Counted from the first letter of the stretch, positions 16,546 through 26,894 are shown. The stretch: 64,000 bases of DNA from an uncultured Clostridia bacterium (GCA_945928865.1 CAMENZ010000002.1:1-64000), one strand, 5' to 3'. The notes: generated from the sequence alone by a model not told the origin. Translations and numbers: made by a program.

Positions 16546-19179
16546 CTATTCTATCGGGTTTTTAACTGCAGCCTGTGCCGCCGCCAATTTAGCAATAGGC
16601 ACTCTAAATGGAGAGCAGGATACATAATTTAGTCCTACCTTATGGCAAAACTCTATGGATTTCGGATCGCCTCCATGTTCTCCACATATACCTAATTTAA
16701 TCTTAGGTCTTGTCTGCTTTCCTAAGGCTACTGCCATTTCTACCAGCTTTCCTACACCATTCACATCAATAGTCTGGAAAGGATCGTTTTCTAAAATTTT
16801 CTTATCAACATAATTGGTAATCAGTTTTCCCGTATCATCTCTGGAAAGACCTAAAGTCATCTGAGTAAGGTCATTAGTACCAAAGGAGAAGAATTCAGCC
16901 TCCTTGGCAATTTCATCAGCTGTCAAAGCCGCTCTTGGAATTTCAATCATAGTGCCTACTAAATATTCCAACTCTATGCCTGACTCTGCAATTAATCTAT
17001 CTGCTGTCTCAACTACTGTAGCCTTAACATTAGAAAGTTCTTCAACCTCACCTACTAACGGAATCATAATCTCAGGCAGTATATCTATGTCCTCTTCCTT
17101 TTTAATTTCAATAGCTGCTCCGATTATAGCTTCTGTCTGCATAACTGCTATTTCAGGATATGAAACAGCCAATCTACAGCCTCTATTTCCAAGCATAGGG
17201 TTTAGTTCATGAAGTTCTAAAACCTTAGCTTTCAATCTGTCAAAGGAAACTCCCATCATATCAGCTAACTGAGAAATTTCATCATCTTCACTAGGTAAAA
17301 ATTCATGAAGAGGTGGATCCAGTAATCTAATAGTTACAGGTCTTTCTTTCATAACTTGATAGATACCCTTAAAATCACCTTGTTGGAAAGGTTTAAGGAC
17401 TTCTAAAGCCTTAACTCTTTCTTCCACAGTATCGGACAAAATCATTCTTCTAATAGCCGGGATTCTCTTTTCCTCAAAGAACATATGCTCAGTTCTGCAA
17501 AGACCAATTCCTTCTGCACCAAAGCTTAAGGCCTGTGCCGCATCCTTAGGATTATCAGCATTAGCTCTAACCTTAAGTTCTCTTATTTCATCTGCCCACT
17601 GCATCAAAGTAGCAAAATCTCCGGAAACCTCAGGTTCTACTGTTTTAATAGCACCTCTATAAACCTTACCTGTAGAACCATCTATGGAAATAAAATCTCC
17701 TTCATTATAGATAGTTCCATTTTTAGCAGTTATGGTCTTAGTTTTTTCAGAAACATTGATTTCTGAACAACCGGCAACACAACATTTACCCATACCTCTA
17801 GCTACTACTGCCGCATGGGAAGTCATACCGCCTCTGGCAGTTAAAATGCCCTCTGCAGCCACCATGCCTGCTAAATCTTCCGGAGAGGTTTCTTCACGAA
17901 CTAAAAGTACCTTTTCTCCATTTTCTGCCGCTTTAACAGCATCTTCAGCAGTAAAGTATACCTTACCGGAGGCTGCTCCCGGAGAAGCCGGTAGACCTGA
18001 AGCGGTTAAATCCGCTTTCTTTAATTCTTCAGCATCGAAAGTAGGATGTAAAAGCTGATCTATCTGAGATGGCTCTAACCTTAATATAGCAGTTTTCTTA
18101 TCAATAAGTCCCTCATTAGTCATATCCACAGCAATTTTTACAGCTGCTTGAGCTGTACGCTTGCCGTTTCTAGTTTGGAGCATATATAACTTATTTCTTT
18201 CAACTGTAAACTCCATATCCTGCACATCTTTATAATGTTTTTCTAAAAGGTCTGCAATTTTAAGGAATTCCTTATAAGCTTCAGGGAAAGCCTGCTCCAT
18301 ATTCTCAATATTTATAGGAGTTCTAACACCTGCAACTACATCTTCTCCCTGTGCATTCACTAAGAATTCACCGAATATTTTATTTTCGCCTGTAGCCGGA
18401 TTTCTAGTAAAGGCAACACCTGTTCCTGAAGTATCGCCCATGTTACCAAAGACCATAGACTGAACATTTACAGCTGTTCCTAAACTGTCAGGAATTTCAT
18501 TGAGCTTTCTGTAAAGAATAGCTCTTTCATTATTCCAAGATCTAAACACAGCCTTGATTGCCTCTACCAGCTGAACTTTAGGGTCTTGCGGGAAATCTTT
18601 TCCTGTATGTTCTTTTATAATACCTTTGTATTTTACAATAATTTCTTCTAAATCTTCAGCAGTCAGTTCTACATCGTACTTTACACCCTTTTCAAGTTTC
18701 TTACCGTCGAATACTACATCAAAGGCAGATTTTGAAATTTCTAAAACCACATCACCAAACATCTGTATAAAACGACGATAGCTATCCATGGCAAAACGAC
18801 GATTAGCAGTAAGTTCTGCTAATCCCTCTACAGACTGGTCGTTTAAGCCGAGGTTTAAGATTGTGTCCATCATGCCCGGCATTGAAAATACTGAGCCTGA
18901 ACGAACAGAAACCAATAAAGGGTTTTCCTGTGAACCAAATTTTTTACCTGTCACATTTTCCAGCTCAAGAATTTTTTCATTAACATCATCAATAATATCT
19001 TGAGCTACAGTCTCTTTTTCTTCATAATACCTATTACATGCCTCTGTTGTAATAGTAAAACCAAAAGGAACCGGAAGACCGATACGAGTCATTTCAGCTA
19101 AATTAGCCCCCTTGCCTCCTAAAAGGTCCTTCATTTCTTTTGAGCCTTCGTTAAAAGAGTAAACGAATTTCTTTTCCAT
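16546..19179 (-). CDS. ppdK: Pyruvate, phosphate dikinase
   Basis: Interconverts pyruvate, ATP and phosphate with PEP, AMP and pyrophosphate; in anaerobes it often runs in glycolysis or gluconeogenesis. 877 residues, the family length. The N-terminal nucleotide-binding domain (GGKGANLAEM), the swivelling phosphohistidine domain (GGMTSHAAVVARGMGK, His near 455) and the C-terminal PEP-binding TIM barrel (GLCRTEHMFF; GTNDLTQM; GICGEHGGDP) are all present. The frame is open 40 codons further upstream, but AGGAGG lies 5 nt before the ATG at 19179 and the family starts at MEKKFVYSF, so that start is used. Follows glyS by 40 nt, a neighbourhood common in clostridia, here without the usual PPDK regulatory protein gene. 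Confidence 0.96.
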   Translation of the reverse strand: MEKKFVYSFNEGSKEMKDLLGGKGANLAEMTRIGLPVPFGFTITTEACNRYYEEKETVAQDIIDDVNEKILELENVTGKKFGSQENPLLVSVRSGSVFSMPGMMDTILNLGLNDQSVEGLAELTANRRFAMDSYRRFIQMFGDVVLEISKSAFDVVFDGKKLEKGVKYDVELTAEDLEEIIVKYKGIIKEHTGKDFPQDPKVQLVEAIKAVFRSWNNERAILYRKLNEIPDSLGTAVNVQSMVFGNMGDTSGTGVAFTRNPATGENKIFGEFLVNAQGEDVVAGVRTPINIENMEQAFPEAYKEFLKIADLLEKHYKDVQDMEFTVERNKLYMLQTRNGKRTAQAAVKIAVDMTNEGLIDKKTAILRLEPSQIDQLLHPTFDAEELKKADLTASGLPASPGAASGKVYFTAEDAVKAAENGEKVLLVREETSPEDLAGMVAAEGILTARGGMTSHAAVVARGMGKCCVAGCSEINVSEKTKTITAKNGTIYNEGDFISIDGSTGKVYRGAIKTVEPEVSGDFATLMQWADEIRELKVRANADNPKDAAQALSFGAEGIGLCRTEHMFFEEKRIPAIRRMILSDTVEERVKALEVLKPFQQGDFKGIYQVMKERPVTIRLLDPPLHEFLPSEDDEISQLADMMGVSFDRLKAKVLELHELNPMLGNRGCRLAVSYPEIAVMQTEAIIGAAIEIKKEEDIDILPEIMIPLVGEVEELSNVKATVVETADRLIAESGIELEYLVGTMIEIPRAALTADEIAKEAEFFSFGTNDLTQMTLGLSRDDTGKLITNYVDKKILENDPFQTIDVNGVGKLVEMAVALGKQTRPKIKLGICGEHGGDPKSIEFCHKVGLNYVSCSPFRVPIAKLAAAQAAVKNPIE

Positions 19180-19219
19180 ATTTTCCTCCTGTTTCTGAGG
19201 AGCCTTCACATTATATATC

Positions 19220-20623
19220 TTAGAAGGATAGTCTCTCCTCAATATAAGCACGGACTTCAGATACAGGAATTCTAACTTGTTCCATTGTGTCTCTATCACG
19301 AATAGTTACACAACCGTCAGTTTCAGTATCAAAGTCTACGCAAATGCAAAATGGAGTTCCGATTTCGTCTTCTCTTCTATATCTCTTTCCGATTGAACCC
19401 GCTGCATCATAGTCAACCATAAAGTACTTAGAAAGTTCTTCATGAATTGGCTCTGCCACTGGTGATAACTTCTTAGCAAGAGGAAGTACAGCCGCCTTAA
19501 ATGGAGCTAAAGCAGGGTGGAATTTCATTACCACTCTTGTATCTTCTTTACCATTAGCATCTGTTAAAACCTCTTCGTTATATGCATCAACTAAGAATGC
19601 CAACGCTACACGGTCAGCACCTAAAGATGGCTCTATTACATAAGGAATGTACTTATCTCCATTTTCAGAATCTACATAAGATAAATCCTGTCCGGAAACA
19701 TTTACATGCTGAGTTAAGTCAAAATCTGTTCTATCAGCAATTCCCCATAATTCTCCCCAACCAAATGGGAATAAATATTCTATATCAGTAGTAGCATTAG
19801 AATAGTGAGATAATTCCTCCTGTTCATGGTCACGAGTACGGAGATTTTCCATATTCATACCTAAATTCTTAAGGAAATTAACACAATATGTTTTCCAATA
19901 GTCAAACCATTCTAAATCAGTTCCCGGCTTGCAAAAGAATTCTAATTCCATCTGTTCAAATTCTCTGGTTCTAAATGTAAAATTACCGGGTGTAATTTCG
20001 TTTCTAAAGGATTTACCTATCTGAGCTATACCAAAAGGCACTTTCTTTCTGGCAGATCTCTGCACATTTCTAAAGTTTACGAAGATTCCCTGAGCAGTTT
20101 CAGGTCTTAAATAAATTTCCGCCTTAGAATCTTCTGTAACACCCTGGAAAGTTTTAAACATTAAGTTAAACTGTCTAATACCTGTAAAATCAGTTTTGCC
20201 ACATTCAGGACAACAAATACCTTGTTCCTTAACATATTCTTCTAATTTTTCATTAGACCAGCCATCTACTACAATCTGCTCCATTCCCTTAGCTGTATGC
20301 CAATCTTCTATGAGCTTATCCGCCCTAAATCTTGACTTACAAGACTTACAGTCAATAAGTGGATCTGAGAAGCCTCCCACATGACCGGATGCAATCCATG
20401 TTTTAGGGTTCATAAGAATTGCTGCATCAAGACCAACATTATATTTACTTTCCTGAACAAATTTTTTCCACCAAGCTTTTTTTACATTGTTCTTAAATTC
20501 AACTCCTAGAGGACCATAATCCCATGTATTAGCTAAACCGCCATATATTTCTGAACCAGGAAAAACAAAACCTCTGTTTTTCGCTAGTGCCACTACTTTT
20601 TCCATCGTTACTTCTCTTGCCAT
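19220..20623 (-). CDS. glyS: Glycyl-tRNA synthetase (alpha2 type)
   Basis: 467-residue class II synthetase of the single-chain homodimeric type, unlike the alpha/beta GlyQS enzyme. Motifs: [26 protein letters not shown] at the N-terminus, FNLMFKT, class II motif 2 [25 protein letters not shown], motif 3 [14 protein letters not shown], and a C-terminal anticodon-binding domain ([22 protein letters not shown]). A zinc-type CKSC and CPEC pair is visible in the insertion. No T-box leader is seen upstream. Sits between the DUF4342 gene and ppdK. Confidence 0.96.
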   Translation of the reverse strand: MAREVTMEKVVALAKNRGFVFPGSEIYGGLANTWDYGPLGVEFKNNVKKAWWKKFVQESKYNVGLDAAILMNPKTWIASGHVGGFSDPLIDCKSCKSRFRADKLIEDWHTAKGMEQIVVDGWSNEKLEEYVKEQGICCPECGKTDFTGIRQFNLMFKTFQGVTEDSKAEIYLRPETAQGIFVNFRNVQRSARKKVPFGIAQIGKSFRNEITPGNFTFRTREFEQMELEFFCKPGTDLEWFDYWKTYCVNFLKNLGMNMENLRTRDHEQEELSHYSNATTDIEYLFPFGWGELWGIADRTDFDLTQHVNVSGQDLSYVDSENGDKYIPYVIEPSLGADRVALAFLVDAYNEEVLTDANGKEDTRVVMKFHPALAPFKAAVLPLAKKLSPVAEPIHEELSKYFMVDYDAAGSIGKRYRREDEIGTPFCICVDFDTETDGCVTIRDRDTMEQVRIPVSEVRAYIEERLSF

Positions 20624-20662
20624 CTTATCTAACCTTTCTATCCTCTTGTTTATCCTTTTTAT

Positions 20663-21535
20663 TTATTTTCTATGAAATATACTGAATTTCTTAGTACCTT
20701 CCTGAACTTCTTCAGTAGCTTCTACTATTTCTTCACCTAAGTTAATTTCAATTTCTTCCATACTTTCTTCTACAGTGTCAAATACTTCCTGTATCTTCTC
20801 AGAAGCTTCTTTAATACCTTCCTCTGTGTTAAGATCTGCATCAATCTTTACATCTACATCAAAGGACTCTTCTTCATCTTCCTCATCTAAAATATCGTCA
20901 AATATATCATCCATATCTGATTCTTCGTAGATTCTGTCCTTTTTGCTCATCATTTCATTGTACTTTTCTGTAGCGGTATCCTTAATAGAATTAAAAGCAT
21001 CTACTCCCTTAACCTTCACTTCTTCCCAAGTTTCCGGTGCTTTTTCCTTAAGGTCATTAAAAGTTTCTGTACCTCTTGCTACCACTTCATCTACAACTAC
21101 GGAACCCTTTTCTTTAACAGTAGTGATAACCCCTTCCGCCTTTTCAGAAATATCTATTATTTTCCCTTCATCTGTGGTAAGTTCGATTTTGCACTTAAGC
21201 CCAAAAGCTGCAATCGTTGCAAACAACGCACCCCATGGAGCCCAAATAAGTCCTATCACACCTAAACTTAAAGGAATATTTAATATAACCTCATCATCCT
21301 TCTTAACAGCTATTTTAGATATGTTTCCCTTCTTAACTAATTCCTTAATTTTACCTACTGTTTCCTCTGCAAAGGCATTAGCCTTACCGGTTCTCTTTAC
21401 ATCTACAGTTTCTTCAATAGAAATAATAGCATCTACCACATTACCTTCTGCTTTTTCTAAAGCGTCTTTGGCTTCCTTATAGGATACACCTGTTCTATCC
21501 TTTACTAATTCGATTTTCTCTAATGTAATTTCCAT
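20663..21535 (-). CDS. UBA-like / DUF4342 protein with acidic C-terminal tail
   Basis: 290 residues in three parts: a UBA/TS-N-like helical bundle (1-45, MEITLEKIELVKDRTGVSYKEAKDALEKAEGN region), a DUF4342 domain with a hydrophobic beta/membrane-like stretch (about 55-125, NIPLSLGVIGLIWAPWGALFATIAAFG), and a long charged tail (125-290) rich in Glu, Asp and Lys with amphipathic helix repeats and an acidic run DDIFDDILDEEDEEE. Function unknown. The frame is open from 21565, but AAGGAGG lies 6 nt before the ATG at 21535. That ATG follows the recO stop by one base, so translation is coupled. Sits between recO and glyS, where many clostridia have only regulators. Confidence 0.75.
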   Translation of the reverse strand: MEITLEKIELVKDRTGVSYKEAKDALEKAEGNVVDAIISIEETVDVKRTGKANAFAEETVGKIKELVKKGNISKIAVKKDDEVILNIPLSLGVIGLIWAPWGALFATIAAFGLKCKIELTTDEGKIIDISEKAEGVITTVKEKGSVVVDEVVARGTETFNDLKEKAPETWEEVKVKGVDAFNSIKDTATEKYNEMMSKKDRIYEESDMDDIFDDILDEEDEEESFDVDVKIDADLNTEEGIKEASEKIQEVFDTVEESMEEIEINLGEEIVEATEEVQEGTKKFSIFHRK

Positions 21536-21536
21536 T

Positions 21537-22322
21537 TTATACCTCCTTAAAATCAAAGTCTTCACTCTTCAATTTACCAACATCCAAATGATACCTCATA
21601 TACTCCCTCAAAATCCGCCTAATCAGCCTCGCTTGTTCATCATCTAAGCCAATTTTTTCAAAGGTTTTAAAGGACTCCTCTTTGAAATATCTAATTATAC
21701 TTACTATACCAAAATTTATGCTATAAATCAATGGTTCATTATGGACTCTTTCTATAGATTTAGCACATTTTTCACATATAAGACTACCCTCTACTATAGA
21801 AAAACCTAAGGTCATATTTCCGTTTTCCTGTTTTTTTATTTCTTTACTACAAGAACTACAATACTGTAAGTCCGGCATAACCCCCATAACATCTAAAAGT
21901 TTAACCATGTAAGCTAAAACTAAGGTATCCTGTTTCCTAGTCCTCTTCTCTAGTGCTTCCAGAAATTCTATTAAAATATTGAAAAGCTTAGGTTGAGAAA
22001 TTTCATCACCTAAGACCTTTTCTGTCAGCTCCAGCACATAGGATGCTGCCATATAACTATCTAAGTTTTCACCGATTTTATAATAACTCTTAATGACCTG
22101 CCCTGAATTCATATTATATGTATCACGACCTTTATAGAGTTCATATTTTCCATAGGTAAAAGGGCGTATTGCCAAGGCGGATTTTGTCTTACCACCTTCG
22201 GTTATACCTGTGCCTACAGAAATCTTTCCTAATTTTCTGGAAAACAAAAGTATCATTCGTCTTCCATTTGCAGCCTTAGTTTGTCTAAAGACAATCCCCT
22301 CTGTATCTGCTATCAAAGGCAC
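21537..22322 (-). CDS. recO: DNA repair protein RecO
   Basis: 261-residue RecF-pathway mediator that loads RecA on SSB-coated DNA. The N-terminal OB fold (ADTEGIVFRQTKAANGRRMILLFSRKLGKISV) is followed by a helical domain and a CxxC...CxxC zinc site (CSSC near 159, CEKC near 185). Usual length. Thirty nt after era on the same strand, the common era-recO order. Confidence 0.93.
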   Translation of the reverse strand: MPLIADTEGIVFRQTKAANGRRMILLFSRKLGKISVGTGITEGGKTKSALAIRPFTYGKYELYKGRDTYNMNSGQVIKSYYKIGENLDSYMAASYVLELTEKVLGDEISQPKLFNILIEFLEALEKRTRKQDTLVLAYMVKLLDVMGVMPDLQYCSSCSKEIKKQENGNMTLGFSIVEGSLICEKCAKSIERVHNEPLIYSINFGIVSIIRYFKEESFKTFEKIGLDDEQARLIRRILREYMRYHLDVGKLKSEDFDFKEV

Positions 22323-22352
22323 AGCCTCCCTTCTACTTAAAATTTTTTTTAT

Positions 22353-23252
22353 TTATTCCTTATATCCAAAATTAGATAAGGCAAAATCTGAATCTCTCCA
22401 ATTTTCTTTCACCTTAACCCATAATTCTAAAAACACTTTTGTACCTAAAAGACCTTCTATTTCTAATCTTGCAGCCTTTCCTATGCCCTTAAGTTTTTTA
22501 CCTTCTTTGCCGATAATAATTCCTTTATGAGATTTTCTTTCACAATAAATTACAGCACCAATCTTTATAATGTTTTTTCCTTCTTTATAGGACTCTATTT
22601 CAATAGCGACACCATGAGGAACCTCTTCACTTAAATATAAAAGAAGTTTTTCTCTAATAATTTCACTGACAATAAAGCGTTCAGGATGATCTGTTACCAA
22701 TCCGTCAGGGAAATACATAGGGCCTTCTTCTAAAAATTCCTCAATTCTATTCATAAGTTCCGGAACATTCTTCCCCTTCAAAGCTGAGGTGCCGAATATA
22801 TCATCAAATATTTCCATCTGACTATATTCTTCATATATCTCTTTGAAAGCCTCCGGCTCTTGACTATCTATTTTATTTATAACTAAAATCTTAGGTGTGG
22901 AAACATTTTTAAGCATTTCTACAATATACTTATCGCCGCCGCCCTTACCAAATTTTTCATCTACTAAAAACAAAATCAAATCCACTTCATTAAAGGTGGA
23001 AATGGCAGATTCAGCCATAAACTCTCCTAACTTATTATGAGGTTTATGGATTCCTGGAGTATCTAAAAATATCATCTGTACCCCTGTGTTTTTTTCAGCA
23101 TCATCTATTCTAGTATAAATTCCTCTTATATTATTTCTGGTAGTTTGGGGTTTATCTGTTGTAATAGCAATCTTTTCCCCTAACATAGTATTCATCAATG
23201 TAGATTTACCTACATTAGGTCTGCCCACAATTCCTATAAATCCTGTTTTCAT
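22353..23252 (-). CDS. era: GTPase Era
   Basis: 299-residue GTPase needed for 30S subunit maturation; binds 16S rRNA near its 3-prime end. G1 GRPNVGKST, G3 DTPG (FLDTPGIHKPH), G4 NKID, then a C-terminal KH domain with GKEGKKLKGIGKAARLEIE. Its ATG overlaps the cdd stop. Part of phoH-ybeY-cdd-era-recO. Confidence 0.97.
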   Translation of the reverse strand: MKTGFIGIVGRPNVGKSTLMNTMLGEKIAITTDKPQTTRNNIRGIYTRIDDAEKNTGVQMIFLDTPGIHKPHNKLGEFMAESAISTFNEVDLILFLVDEKFGKGGGDKYIVEMLKNVSTPKILVINKIDSQEPEAFKEIYEEYSQMEIFDDIFGTSALKGKNVPELMNRIEEFLEEGPMYFPDGLVTDHPERFIVSEIIREKLLLYLSEEVPHGVAIEIESYKEGKNIIKIGAVIYCERKSHKGIIIGKEGKKLKGIGKAARLEIEGLLGTKVFLELWVKVKENWRDSDFALSNFGYKE

Positions 23253-23632
23253 TATAACTTAAAACCCTCCGGTAACATTTCATCCATGGTATAACTTCTA
23301 ATTGAATCCCTATCTTTAGCTGTCATAATTACAAAATCATCTTCGCAAAACTCCTTCATAAACTGTCTGCATATACCACAAGGCCATGCCTCTCCACCAC
23401 TGGAAACAATAATTATTTTTTCAAAATCTCTCTCTCCACAGGATATGGCTTTTACAAAGGCTGTTCTCTCTGCACAAATAGTTCCACCGTAAGAAGAATT
23501 TTCAACATTACAACCTGTATATACCTTTCCTTCCTTAGTTAAAAGAGCAGCTCCTACTCTAAATTTGCTAAAGGGTGCATAAGAAAACTCCAGCATCTTT
23601 ATAGCAATATCATATAATTCTTTATTATCCAT
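23252..23632 (-). CDS. cdd: Cytidine deaminase
   Basis: 126-residue zinc enzyme converting cytidine and deoxycytidine to uridine forms. Zinc and catalytic motifs: CAERTA (Glu is the proton shuttle) and PCGICRQ. FSKFRVGAALL is the substrate-binding start. Overlaps era by a base. Its uridine product can be split by Pdp (3205-4515), linking this cluster to nucleoside salvage. The diacylglycerol kinase gene often found between ybeY and cdd is absent. Confidence 0.96.
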   Translation of the reverse strand: MDNKELYDIAIKMLEFSYAPFSKFRVGAALLTKEGKVYTGCNVENSSYGGTICAERTAFVKAISCGERDFEKIIIVSSGGEAWPCGICRQFMKEFCEDDFVIMTAKDRDSIRSYTMDEMLPEGFKL

Positions 23633-23647
23633 TATATTTTTATTCCT

Positions 23648-24118
23648 TTACCTTTCTAAACCTATAGATGTCATGGTTTCTTCTTCTCTTTCCCTCATGA
23701 CAGCCTTTTCCTCTTCATCCATGTGATCATAACCTAAAAGATGAAGTATACTATGAGTGAATAAATATACCAATTCTCTATCAAAACTATGGCCAAATTC
23801 TTCAGCCTGCTCTCTAACCTTATCTAAACATATAACCACATCGCCTAAAATCATTTCCCCTATATCGCTTACATCTTCTAAAGCTTCAAATTGTGGGAAC
23901 GATAACACATCAGTAGGTCTGTCTACATTTCTATATTCCAAGTTAAGTTGATGAATTTCTTCTAAATCCACCAAAGTAAGACTTACTTCTAATTTACTTA
24001 TATCCAAATCTAAATTTTTACGCCGGCATTCCATTAAAACAACATGGTCTCCGGCCTCTTTTATCTTTCCCAGTAAATCCTTTGAAAGTTCCAAACCTTC
24101 ATCTAAAATAATTTCCAT
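23648..24118 (-). CDS. ybeY: Endoribonuclease YbeY
   Basis: 156-residue metal-dependent RNase for 16S rRNA 3-prime maturation and ribosome quality control. The HxxxHxxxxxH zinc motif is HSILHLLGYDH near residue 122; RNVDRPTDVLSFPQ is the other conserved stretch. Fifteen nt before cdd, about 100 nt after phoH. Confidence 0.96.
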   Translation of the reverse strand: MEIILDEGLELSKDLLGKIKEAGDHVVLMECRRKNLDLDISKLEVSLTLVDLEEIHQLNLEYRNVDRPTDVLSFPQFEALEDVSDIGEMILGDVVICLDKVREQAEEFGHSFDRELVYLFTHSILHLLGYDHMDEEEKAVMREREEETMTSIGLER

Positions 24119-24221
24119 AAAATATCATCCTTATTTCTAAAAATAATATGTATATTATACACCAATTTACAACTAGGGGCAAGTTTCCTATAATATAAAT
24201 CCCCTCCTAAAAGATATTATT

Positions 24222-25253
24222 TTATTCCCCTATTTCCTCAGGGTGTTTTCTATAATAATGGTCATAAGCATTAATAATTTTCTTTACTAACTCATGACGC
24301 ACTACATCCTTATCATTCAAATAACAAAATCCAATATCCCTGACATTTTTCAAAATCTTTTCCGCTTCAATCAAGCCGGATTTTTTCCCTTTAGGCAAGT
24401 CCACCTGTGTAATATCACCTGTTATAACAACTTTGGAACCGAAGCCCATTCTGGTTAAAAACATCTTCATCTGTTCTTTTGTGGTATTTTGTGCCTCATC
24501 TAAAATAATGAAAGAATTATCTAAAGTCCTACCTCTCATATAAGCTAAGGGAACCACTTCTATTGCCTCTTTTTCCTTAAGCCTAGCTGCCGCATCTCTG
24601 CCTAATACATCAAAAAGAGCATCATATAAAGGTCTTAAATAGGGATCTACCTTCTCCTGTAAATCCCCCGGTAAGAATCCCAACCTTTCTCCTGCTTCCA
24701 CTGCAGGTCTTGCTAAAACAATTTTCTGAACTTCCTTGTTTTTAAAAGCATTTATGGCCATCGCAACTGCTATATAAGTTTTACCTGTACCTGCAGGTCC
24801 AATTCCAAATACTATATCTTTCTTTCTAATAGTGTCCACATAAGATTTCTGACCTAAGGTTTTAGGTTTCAAAGGTTTTCCCTTGTGAGTAAAACAAATA
24901 ACTTCCTTGCCTAGTTGCCCTTCATTATAAGACAATCCATCTTCTTTAAGACTTATAATATACGAAACCTTTTGACTATTGAGATTTTCTCCTCTTATAA
25001 GGGTTTCCATCATTTCTTCTAATATTTCACCTGCCACCTGAATTTTTTGATTTTGGAAATCTTCTTCTAAAAGGTTTAACTCTTTACCTGCTTTTAAGGT
25101 AAACTGGTCATCCCTCTCAAAAATTTCCACTCCTGTGGCCTCTGATATTAATCTAAGATGCTCATCTAAATTTCCCATAAGCTCTCTTCTATCTATATTT
25201 TCTATTAACTGAATTTTATTCTTAAGACTCAAAATCCGACTCCTTCCAAACAT
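24222..25253 (-). CDS. phoH: PhoH-family ATPase
   Basis: 343-residue P-loop protein related to helicase domains, usually next to ybeY as here. Walker [10 protein letters not shown] (about 155-163), Walker [10 protein letters not shown], and [14 protein letters not shown]. An N-terminal region of about 120 residues precedes the ATPase core. AAAGGA lies before the ATG. Role in RNA metabolism is inferred from the family and neighbourhood. First gene of the phoH-ybeY-cdd-era-recO run. Confidence 0.93.
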   Translation of the reverse strand: MFGRSRILSLKNKIQLIENIDRRELMGNLDEHLRLISEATGVEIFERDDQFTLKAGKELNLLEEDFQNQKIQVAGEILEEMMETLIRGENLNSQKVSYIISLKEDGLSYNEGQLGKEVICFTHKGKPLKPKTLGQKSYVDTIRKKDIVFGIGPAGTGKTYIAVAMAINAFKNKEVQKIVLARPAVEAGERLGFLPGDLQEKVDPYLRPLYDALFDVLGRDAAARLKEKEAIEVVPLAYMRGRTLDNSFIILDEAQNTTKEQMKMFLTRMGFGSKVVITGDITQVDLPKGKKSGLIEAEKILKNVRDIGFCYLNDKDVVRHELVKKIINAYDHYYRKHPEEIGE

Positions 25254-25317
25254 TTAAGATCCTTTATATTATATTTTCTTTATGGAAAATTTTCAACTAT
25301 GTTATTAAAATGTCACA

Positions 25318-25345
25318 TTGCAAATTTCTATTACTATGTTATAAT
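25318..25345 (+). promoter_or_regulatory. Promoter of fprA
   Basis: TTGCAA (25318-25323), 16-nt spacer, TATAAT (25340-25345). A short hairpin GCCCT-CA-AGGGC follows in the leader at about 25387-25398. Confidence 0.65.
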
Positions 25346-25431
25346 AGGGTACAAGAATTTAATCAATAATTTAATTAAATACAATCGCCCTCAAGGGCTA
25401 TCTTTAGCAATTTACAAGGAGACCAACTAAA

Positions 25432-26598
25432 ATGTACATATCTGACGATATTAAATATGTAGGGGTCAATGACCACGATTTAGATTTATTTGAAGGTCAT
25501 TACCATGTGCCTCATGGTATGGCATATAATTCCTATATTATCTTAGATGAAAAAATTGCCATAATGGATTCTGTGGAAACTAATTTCAAAGATGAATGGC
25601 TAAGAAATATTAAAGAGGAATTAAAGGGAAAAACTCCCGACTACCTGGTAGTCCACCACATGGAACCGGATCATTCTTCTAATATTTTAAGTTTAATGGA
25701 AACATATCCTACCACTAAGGTTGTAGCTTCGGCTCAGGCCTTTAACATGATGAAAAACTTTTTCGGCGAAGATTTTGCTGAAAATAGAATTATAGTAAAG
25801 AACGGTGATAAATTAAACTTAGGCAAACACAATTTAACTTTCTTTACAGCAGCTATGGTTCACTGGCCGGAAGTGATTTCTTCCTACGAAGAAACAGATG
25901 GGGTTTTATTCTCAGCTGATGCTTTCGGTAAATTCGGTGCTAACGATTTTGAAGAGGCTTGGGATGAGGAAGCTAGAAGATATTTTATAGGAATCGTAGG
26001 TAAATACGGTCAGCAAGTTCAAATGCTTTTAAAGCAGCTTGAAAACCTTAAAATTAAAACTATATGCCCACTTCATGGACCTGTAATTTCTGAAAACTTA
26101 AATCACTGTGTGGATTTATACAACAAATGGTCCGGCTATAAAGTAGAAGAAGATGGCATCTTAATAGCCTACACCTCTGTATATGGCCATACAAAAGAAG
26201 CTGTAGAAATTTTAGCAAATAAATTAAAAGCCTATGGTTGTCCTAAAGTTATAGTTAGAGATTTAGCCAGAAGTGATATTTCCTATGCAGTATCCGATGC
26301 CTTTAGATTTGGTAAAGTAGTATTAGCTACGACAACTTTTAACGGAGATATTTTCCCTTATATGAAGGAATTTATCCACTGTCTAATGGAGAGAAATTAT
26401 CAAAATCGCCGCATAGGAATTATTGAAAATGGTAGCTGGGCACCTGCTGCTAAAAAAGTTATACAATCCATGTTTGAAAGCTGCACTAATATTAGATTTA
26501 CAGAAAATTCTGTTACTATTAAGTCGGCTTTAAATGAAAATTCCTTAAATGAGATAGATGCTTTATCCAAAGAACTATGCCTTTGCTATAGCAAATAG
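25432..26598 (+). CDS. fprA: A-type flavoprotein (FprA, oxygen/nitric oxide reductase)
   Basis: 388-residue diiron flavoprotein that reduces O2 to water (and in some members NO), protecting anaerobes. The N-terminal metallo-beta-lactamase-like domain holds the diiron ligands HHMEPDHSSN (79-88), HWPEVI, SADAFG and CPLHGP; the C-terminal flavodoxin domain begins near 243 (ILIAYTSVYGHTKEAVEILA). No rubredoxin domain is fused, so a separate electron donor is needed. AAGGAG lies 10 nt before the ATG. Single gene with its own promoter. Confidence 0.94.
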   Translation: MYISDDIKYVGVNDHDLDLFEGHYHVPHGMAYNSYIILDEKIAIMDSVETNFKDEWLRNIKEELKGKTPDYLVVHHMEPDHSSNILSLMETYPTTKVVASAQAFNMMKNFFGEDFAENRIIVKNGDKLNLGKHNLTFFTAAMVHWPEVISSYEETDGVLFSADAFGKFGANDFEEAWDEEARRYFIGIVGKYGQQVQMLLKQLENLKIKTICPLHGPVISENLNHCVDLYNKWSGYKVEEDGILIAYTSVYGHTKEAVEILANKLKAYGCPKVIVRDLARSDISYAVSDAFRFGKVVLATTTFNGDIFPYMKEFIHCLMERNYQNRRIGIIENGSWAPAAKKVIQSMFESCTNIRFTENSVTIKSALNENSLNEIDALSKELCLCYSK

Positions 26599-26619
26599 AA
26601 ATATATATAAGAATTTTCT

Positions 26620-26648
26620 TGATTATACTAGAAAAAAGTAGTATAATA
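26620..26648 (+). promoter_or_regulatory. Promoter of rpsU-yqeY with overlapping dyad
   Basis: TTGATT (26620-26625), 17-nt spacer, TATAAT (26643-26648). A perfect 9-bp inverted repeat ATTATACTA (26623-26631) / TAGTATAAT (26640-26648) covers the spacer and -10 box. Confidence 0.7.
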
Positions 26649-26714
26649 TACAATGCACGAATTGAATACTGTTCTAAAGCGTGAATATTTCATTTTAGTC
26701 AGGAGGTGAAATGT

Positions 26715-26894
26715 ATGGCAACAGTTATCGTTAGAGATAATGAAAGTTTAGAGTCTGCTCTTAAGAGATTTAAGAGAAGCTGTGCCAGAGATGGCGTTAT
26801 GAGCGAACTTAGAAAGAGAGAGCATTACGAAAAACCAAGCGTAAAGAGAAAGAAAAAATCTGAAGCTGCAAGAAAAAAGGCTAAGAAATATTAA
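26715..26894 (+). CDS. rpsU: 30S ribosomal protein S21
   Basis: 59-residue basic S21 ([21 protein letters not shown]), important for initiation on the 30S subunit. AGGAGG at 26701-26706 lies 8 nt before this ATG; an upstream in-frame GTG overlaps the Shine-Dalgarno and is rejected. The lysine/arginine-rich tail is typical. Followed by yqeY, the usual Firmicutes pair. Confidence 0.97.
   Translation: MATVIVRDNESLESALKRFKRSCARDGVMSELRKREHYEKPSVKRKKKSEAARKKAKKY

Noticed and set aside
20663-21482. Long plus-strand frame opposite the DUF4342 gene (20943-21482)
   Set aside because: Antisense shadow of a Lys/Glu-rich gene; no ribosome site and low-complexity Ser/Thr/Leu product.
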